DNA of 64,000 bases, taken from Gibbula magus (lineage: Eukaryota; Mollusca; Gastropoda; Trochida; Trochidae). The translations under genes and the position numbers were made by a program. Positions 61,101-64,000 of this stretch are shown here, in pieces. Within the stretch, counting starts at the first letter, position 1. Each line of letters begins with the position of its first letter. The DNA lies in contig OW388293.1 of NCBI GenBank assembly GCA_936450465.1, positions 85,830,134 to 85,894,133 of the forward strand. Direction: 5' to 3'. The notes under the pieces were generated by a model. The model had not been told where the DNA came from and searched no databases. It was given only the letters and a program-made list of their open reading frames with translations.

Positions 61101-61561
61101 CAAAGTTGCCGTGCCCCTGACGGGATTCGAACCCCAGACCTCTTGATCCGAAGCCGAACGCGCTAACCACCGCCCCCTCTTTTTAATTAAAATACACAAT
61201 GACATTGCTTTAATGAACCATTAAACCAGTTATTAAATACATATTTCTACGTCCAATCTCTCCATAATTCATATCTCACCCTCTTCCAGAAACCAACCAC
61301 AATGAAGCTTCCTTGTCGGTACTTGTAACATCGGGTCGTCAGCAAGCTGCAGGTGTCTGCTCTCTGAACACCCTGACACCGCTCACTGCTCTCCCTGCCT
61401 CTACTCTCACATAATTGGAGCCCGGCCTTCCGTGCCCTGGATATGTCTTTGTCTTCACAGACCAAGCCACTCTCAGGACTTGCCTTGGTCACATCAAATA
61501 GGAGGTAAAGATAAACAACTAACCACGTTTGGGCGACAAGTAACGTGTTGTTCCTCATCAT
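49093..61561 (-). CDS. Gene B: predicted secreted Cys-rich protein, paralog of gene A, 5 exons
   Basis: Minus-strand model joining 61561-61280, 54072-54015, 50244-50158, 49576-49457 and 49154-49093; 202 codons plus TAG. All introns are GT-AG with phases 0,1,1,1, identical to the matching gene A junctions. Order: signal peptide (about 1-26), Cys-rich domain, short Thr/Ser/Pro linker (about 118-142) and the six-Cys module (144-200). It lacks gene A's three basic exons and acidic tail. The N-terminal domain has one Cys fewer in exon 1 and one fewer in exon 2. Its frame is intact, so it may be functional. Intron 1 has taken in a Tc1/mariner remnant and a SINE; intron 2 holds inverted repeat arms. 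Function unknown. Confidence 0.72.
49457..49576 (-). CDS. Gene B exon 4: first part of six-Cys module
   Basis: Acceptor TTATTTTTCAG, donor TTAG|GTGAAC, phase 1-1, 120 nt. Encodes CCKGYTYVKKERMC and SKCENDGGEM, aligned with gene A exon 7 over its whole length with two extra residues before the fourth Cys. Confidence 0.88.
   Translation of the reverse strand, partial: CVVKAIHTLKKNGCARRRNMDHLEGSNRNVKMTVVKCTI
49604..49692. repeat. G-rich low-complexity tract in gene B intron
   Basis: Runs of seven to nine G with tandem GGGGGATGCAGGAAGAGG units on + (C/T-rich on the transcribed strand of gene B). It lies 28 bases upstream of the exon 4 acceptor region and could form G-quadruplex on the plus strand. 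Confidence 0.8.
50158..50244 (-). CDS. Gene B exon 3: short Thr/Ser/Pro linker
   Basis: Acceptor CTGTATCAG, donor GTTTGT, phase 1-1, 87 nt. Starts SNIKRTSL (gene A: GIQRTGL) and continues VTTHSTLAPTPSTTEKPS. Much shorter than the 291-nt gene A exon. Confidence 0.72.
50323..50566 (+). repeat. Left arm of an inverted repeat pair
   Basis: Inverted copy of 53484-53711. Shared blocks include ATTTCAAGCCCAACAATACT, AGATCTGATAGGTGC and TAGTCCAGTAAA. The arm starts 79 bases upstream of gene B exon 3. The 68-codon frame across it is not a gene. Confidence 0.78.
50567..52506. other. Intron 2 of gene B, left part
   Basis: AT-rich; a GC-richer patch near 52080-52140. No coding exon with matching splice sites recognised. 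Confidence 0.4.
52507..52551. repeat. Perfect-type palindrome, about 20-bp arms
   Basis: CACCTTATT-CTGCTTGGGGC and its complement meet around a GTAT centre; one mismatch or bulge near the base. Confidence 0.85.
53121..53293. repeat. Foldback element, about 80-bp arms
   Basis: The inner hairpin 53151-53259 (ACCATGTTTATCTCATC ... GATGAGATAAACATGGT) extends outward with weaker pairing to 53121 and 53293. The tip is CACTCGTGG/CCACTCGTG. Resembles the 16.76-kb foldback in design but not in sequence. Confidence 0.82.
53484..53711 (-). repeat. Right arm of the inverted repeat pair
   Basis: Matches 50323-50566 in reverse orientation with moderate divergence. Both arms lie in gene B intron 2, about 2.9 kb apart, so the pre-mRNA could pair here. 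Confidence 0.78.
54015..54072 (-). CDS. Gene B exon 2
   Basis: 58 nt between TTTCTCACTAG and AAAG|GTATGA, phase 0 to 1. It encodes ECASLHFSSTDGLGGSINK, matching gene A exon 2 at the first Cys, the aromatic-x-ST-x-GL core and the closing Lys. The second Cys of gene A is absent and three residues are added, so this half of the domain may have lost a disulfide. Confidence 0.72.
54325..54402. repeat. Short direct repeat
   Basis: CCATAGGACCATTTATG occurs twice, 46 bases apart, each after CTATAGTSC-like sequence. Confidence 0.6.
54403..57832. other. Intron 1 of gene B, left part
   Basis: Very AT-rich, particularly 56280-57060. GC-box-like GGGGCGTGGC and GGGCGGGGC occur near 57225-57415, and AAAATGGCGG near 55466. 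No exon or open frame of note. Confidence 0.4.
57833..58034. repeat. 104-bp tandem duplication, two near-identical copies
   Basis: CACGGACATATTTTCCCC begins at 57833 and 57937. I see a single difference in the repeated part (GGAGTTTCGC/GGATTTTCGC), indicating a young duplication. Confidence 0.9.
58035..60004. other. Intron 1 of gene B, middle part
   Basis: No gene recognised. Contains a TGACGTCA near 58331 and an inverted pair ACACGGTCTC/GAGACCGTGT between about 59345 and 59421. Confidence 0.4.
60005..60088. repeat. Interleaved inverted repeats (A-B-A'-B')
   Basis: A TTTAGCCGATCCCTTG (60005-60020) pairs with A' CAAGGGATAGGCTAAA (60043-60058). B (60018-60037, GGTCAATTATTGGGTAAA) pairs with B' (60069-60088, TTTACCCAATAATGGACC). 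The order is that of an H-type pseudoknot. Confidence 0.75.
60230..60700 (+). pseudogene. Tc1/mariner-type transposase remnant
   Basis: Frames on + give NRFGGNSVMVW, then FQQDNPRH, then DWPLCIPEINPITH. These are the order and spacing of conserved blocks in Tc1/mariner DDE transposases (GGxSVMVW, QQDNARPH with the second Asp, DWPxxSPDLNPIEH). Frameshifts and stops separate them, and no start or complete ends remain, so the copy is dead. Sits in gene B intron 1. Confidence 0.8.
60873..61177 (-). mobile_element. tRNA-derived SINE, copy 4
   Basis: Minus orientation. Head at the right end with GGTTAGCGCGTTCGGCTTCG and GGTTCGAATCCCGTC, tail at the left with GGCGTTAAACCCCAAC and CAACTCAACTCAA repeats. 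The 5' end lacks the first bases of the head. Inserted about 100 bases downstream of gene B exon 1. Confidence 0.86.
61280..61561 (-). CDS. Gene B exon 1: signal peptide and Cys-rich domain
   Basis: ATG-ATG start at 61561, 94 codons, donor GTGAGA, phase 0, exactly as in gene A. Hydrophobic core WLVVYLYLL, then SPES. Shares AGLQ, GVQ and TRCYKY. One of the paired cysteines of gene A (ARRC) is replaced in the segment SRGRESSERC. Confidence 0.85.
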
Positions 61562-61680
61562 TCAGTGTTCCTCCGTGATATGGATATTGGACCACGCTTA
61601 ACTCCAGACGAAACACGATGCATTATGCCATGCAACCGTCAATCATAACATTCAATATTTGATGGAAACATGTTTCAACA
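61562..61680 (-). promoter_or_regulatory. Gene B 5' flank conserved with gene A
   Basis: Minus-strand reading shares ordered blocks with 665-801 (see gene A flank). Similarity stops at about 61681, where a dispersed repeat begins, so the ancestral promoter may have been cut off by insertion. Confidence 0.5.
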
Positions 61681-62306
61681 AGTAGTTGTCAAGAAGGTAA
61701 CACGATCCCCCGCCGCAAATTAATACTTTAAAATTAAAAAATATAATGTCAGGATCAGCAAAATCGACTGGGCCACGAATTTTACCTAAAAGAACCACTG
61801 GTATAACATAATGATGATAATCCAAAGAACAGTTCTTGTGATATCGATTCCTCGGACAAGCTTAAACATGTCGACAAACTCAAGGTTCTGCTGTGACCTT
61901 GAGAATAGCGTCAAGGTCTCCAAAATCTAATCAGCCTTTTGTCTTCCCTAGGAGGTGCTTTGTATAAGAGAATGGTTTTTTAGATATCCCGCTGACCATC
62001 TTTACATGTACATTACCACGTAAAAGTTCCGATGTGACCATGAGATTTATGTCAAGATCACCAAAGCCTAATCAGCCCTTTGTCTTCCCTTCGAGGTGAT
62101 TTGTGTAAGATATGTGATGGAATTCCGGTGTATGGTTCTTGAGATATCCCGCTGACAAGGATAACATGACAGATTCTCGTTGTGATCATGAAATGAAGGT
62201 CAAGGTCATAAACCTTTGTAGAAAGATTACTCTAAATGAACGAATCCATTTGCAAAATATGAAAAGAATCCAGTGAATAGTGTTTGAGTTGTTCCATTCC
62301 GTACGG
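61681..62306. mobile_element. Interspersed element related to 48.1 kb copy
   Basis: Begins AGTAGTTGTCAAGAAGGTAA, then CCCCCGCCGC (61707-61716); the body has repeated CCTAGGAGGTGCTTTGT-like and GATATCCCGCTGAC phrases and a TCAAGGTCA at 62200-62208. The right CCGGGGG end is missing. Confidence 0.65.
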
Positions 62307-62724
62307 ACAGATGCAGCAGAATACTATATTCCCAAGCCACGAAATTAAATTGGTACATAAACATTTCTAACTGTACATTTTTCGTCAATGGTTATGTCAA
62401 CAATAATATTATTTTCATTCTTTCTTCCAGTGTTGTATGAATAGTAAGATCAATATTATTGTTAAAAAGTTTAGCCATTTCTCTTCAGTTATATTAAGAT
62501 GACGCAGTTATACTTTGTTAACCCCGTTCATTCAAATGTACATATTCCTTAGCCATATGAATCATATGGACAGATCGAAAAGGATTTTTCTGTAGAGGCC
62601 CATGAAGTGAGGCAAATATTGCTAATACAGTTGTTGATAGTTTATAGTTATGTAATCACATGACATTGATTTATACCAGTTTTAAAATCAATATGCAAAA
62701 TTTGTTTTTAAATGTAACGAAATA
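62307..62724. other. Intergenic sequence
   Basis: AT-rich, nothing recognised. Confidence 0.4.
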
Positions 62725-62970
62725 GAGCCATTGACTCTGTAGCTCCAACAAATAAAGAAAATAATGTTCAAAGAAGTAATTATCAGAGGTTATACAAATT
62801 TCAAGTACTTTAGTAAAGATTTAAATAGGTCCTGACCCCTGTAATCCATATTTGGGGTCACCAAATATACAATTTAGAATTCCTATTGGCTAAGGAGTCT
62901 GTCAGTCTGTACACAACATTTCAGCATTCTAGACCTTTTCGTGCTGGAGATGAAACTAAATTATGTTTAT
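62725..62970. repeat. Dispersed repeat related to 15.2 and 47.8 kb
   Basis: GAGCCATTGACTCTGTAGCTCC, AGGTCCTGACCCC, GGGGTCACCAAATATACAATTTAGAAT and AAGGAGTCTGTCAG match the other copies; the GGACGGAC end is lost. Confidence 0.6.
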
Positions 62971-64000
62971 AGGTCGTGACCTATATTTGATCAGCTTCGC
63001 CATCGATACTCTGTTTCCCATGACCTCAAAACGAAATTACTGATCTACTTTTATAGCTTTGGAATCATAGAAAGGGTATCTCATATATTTTTGGCCATTT
63101 TGTTGGGATTTCTCAGTGAAAAAGCGCGGTTTCACGGACACTGTGTCACATAAATGGGATTGCTTGTGTAGAATTTAAGGTGATATTATAGTATATTCAA
63201 GACGTTTAAAACGATATTAAGTCTTTTTTTGTGAATGTTCTAACGTAAGGAATCTATAATGCGGAAATATAAACAATTCTTGTTGTTATTCTCCTTTTTA
63301 TCTTATTGTTATTAGTAGTAGGATGATAGAGTTTTCATAAAAGCGAATTCAGAAAACAAATTATGTATGGTCACTTGACAACTGATTTGTAGACGCACAA
63401 GCCCAAGTAAAAAAAACACTCGTGATGGGACTGTCGAGTGTGAGCGACCAGTGCAACTATTTCACTGGCCAAATCCAACACACGAAGGAAGAATTCAAGA
63501 GAATTGTTAGTTATAACTGTGGACAACAGGAAAGATTCAAGATAACCGCAAGGTAGAAGTAGGTTGATGTACCGCTGTACGGTCATCTGATTTTCAGACC
63601 CGTGTTCTATGTTGTTTTCGATATTGTTTCATCTAGTAGTTTTATGAATATGAACTGTAGGCTAGGGATTTGCATTTCTTCAACACAAGTTAGTATGTCA
63701 GCAAATCAAACCATATGTAGTAAACGTTCAAACTAATTTCGCCGAGTAGACAGTTGGAAAACCTTTGACACAACTCTTTTCCTGCTGTACAGTTTGTCTT
63801 CACGTTCACGGTAATTACAGACAATCTTTTCTTTGAAATAAGCTCGAACTTTATTTGTCGAAAGATGAAGCTTTCTTGTAGCCTAAAGTACACTCGTTAT
63901 GATGTGACATACGTTCAGTCTCCTTCACAGGGGGTATTCGACTGTACAGGAAAACCGGATGTTGCACTTCTTCAACAACCACTTTTCCACTGTACAGTTT
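62971..64000. other. Right edge of the window
   Basis: Short open frames on - at 63371-63586 and 63690-63893 have no leader or domain I recognise. A phrase CTTTTCC-x3/4-GTACAGTTT occurs near 63776 and at the last bases. Could belong to a gene continuing outside. Confidence 0.3.

Overview
The window looks like nuclear DNA of a marine invertebrate, most likely a mollusc. It is AT-rich and intron-bearing, with short exons set in long introns. It carries tRNA-derived SINEs, TCAAGGTCA-rich interspersed repeats, microsatellites, foldback elements and decayed DNA-transposon pieces. No operons, rRNA genes or prokaryotic signals were seen. The phylum assignment is an inference from repeat style, not a database match.

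Two paralogous genes can be assembled by hand from splice sites, reading phase and mutual similarity. Gene A (+ strand, 802-10058, 8 exons, about 374 aa) and gene B (- strand, 61561-49093, 5 exons, about 202 aa) face each other. Both encode a signal peptide, an N-terminal Cys-rich domain, a Thr/Ser-rich mucin-like linker and a C-terminal six-cysteine module (CC-x11-C-x12/14-C-x19-C-x7-C). Gene A has three extra Lys/Arg-rich exons and an acidic tail; gene B lacks them. I do not recognise the family, so secretion is predicted but function is not. Similarity continues about 120 bp upstream of both start codons.

Between them lies a satellite array of about 22.15 kb (18159-40312) built from some 960 copies of a 23-bp unit. 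It starts with five 46-bp dimers and shows a change of subfamily near 25.7 kb. It contains multi-unit duplications with periods of 230, 1475, 2001 and 2645 bp. The many minus-strand open frames inside it are explained by the repeat period and are not treated as genes.

Other regions. 10.3-18.2 kb: a (TA)n tract, two SINEs, a (GA)n/(CAGA)n tract, another SINE-like tRNA head, a dispersed repeat, a cluster of CRE palindromes, a 150-bp hairpin and a 0.6-kb element with inverted CCCCCGCC ends. 40.3-49 kb: spaced palindromes, a MULE-type transposase remnant, a hairpin, a tandem-repeat element with about 140-bp units, a SINE, a 427-bp tandem duplication holding a microinversion, and further interspersed repeats. 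49-61.6 kb: gene B, whose introns hold an inverted repeat pair, foldback hairpins, a 104-bp tandem duplication, a Tc1/mariner transposase remnant and a SINE. 61.7-64 kb: interspersed repeats and unassigned sequence.
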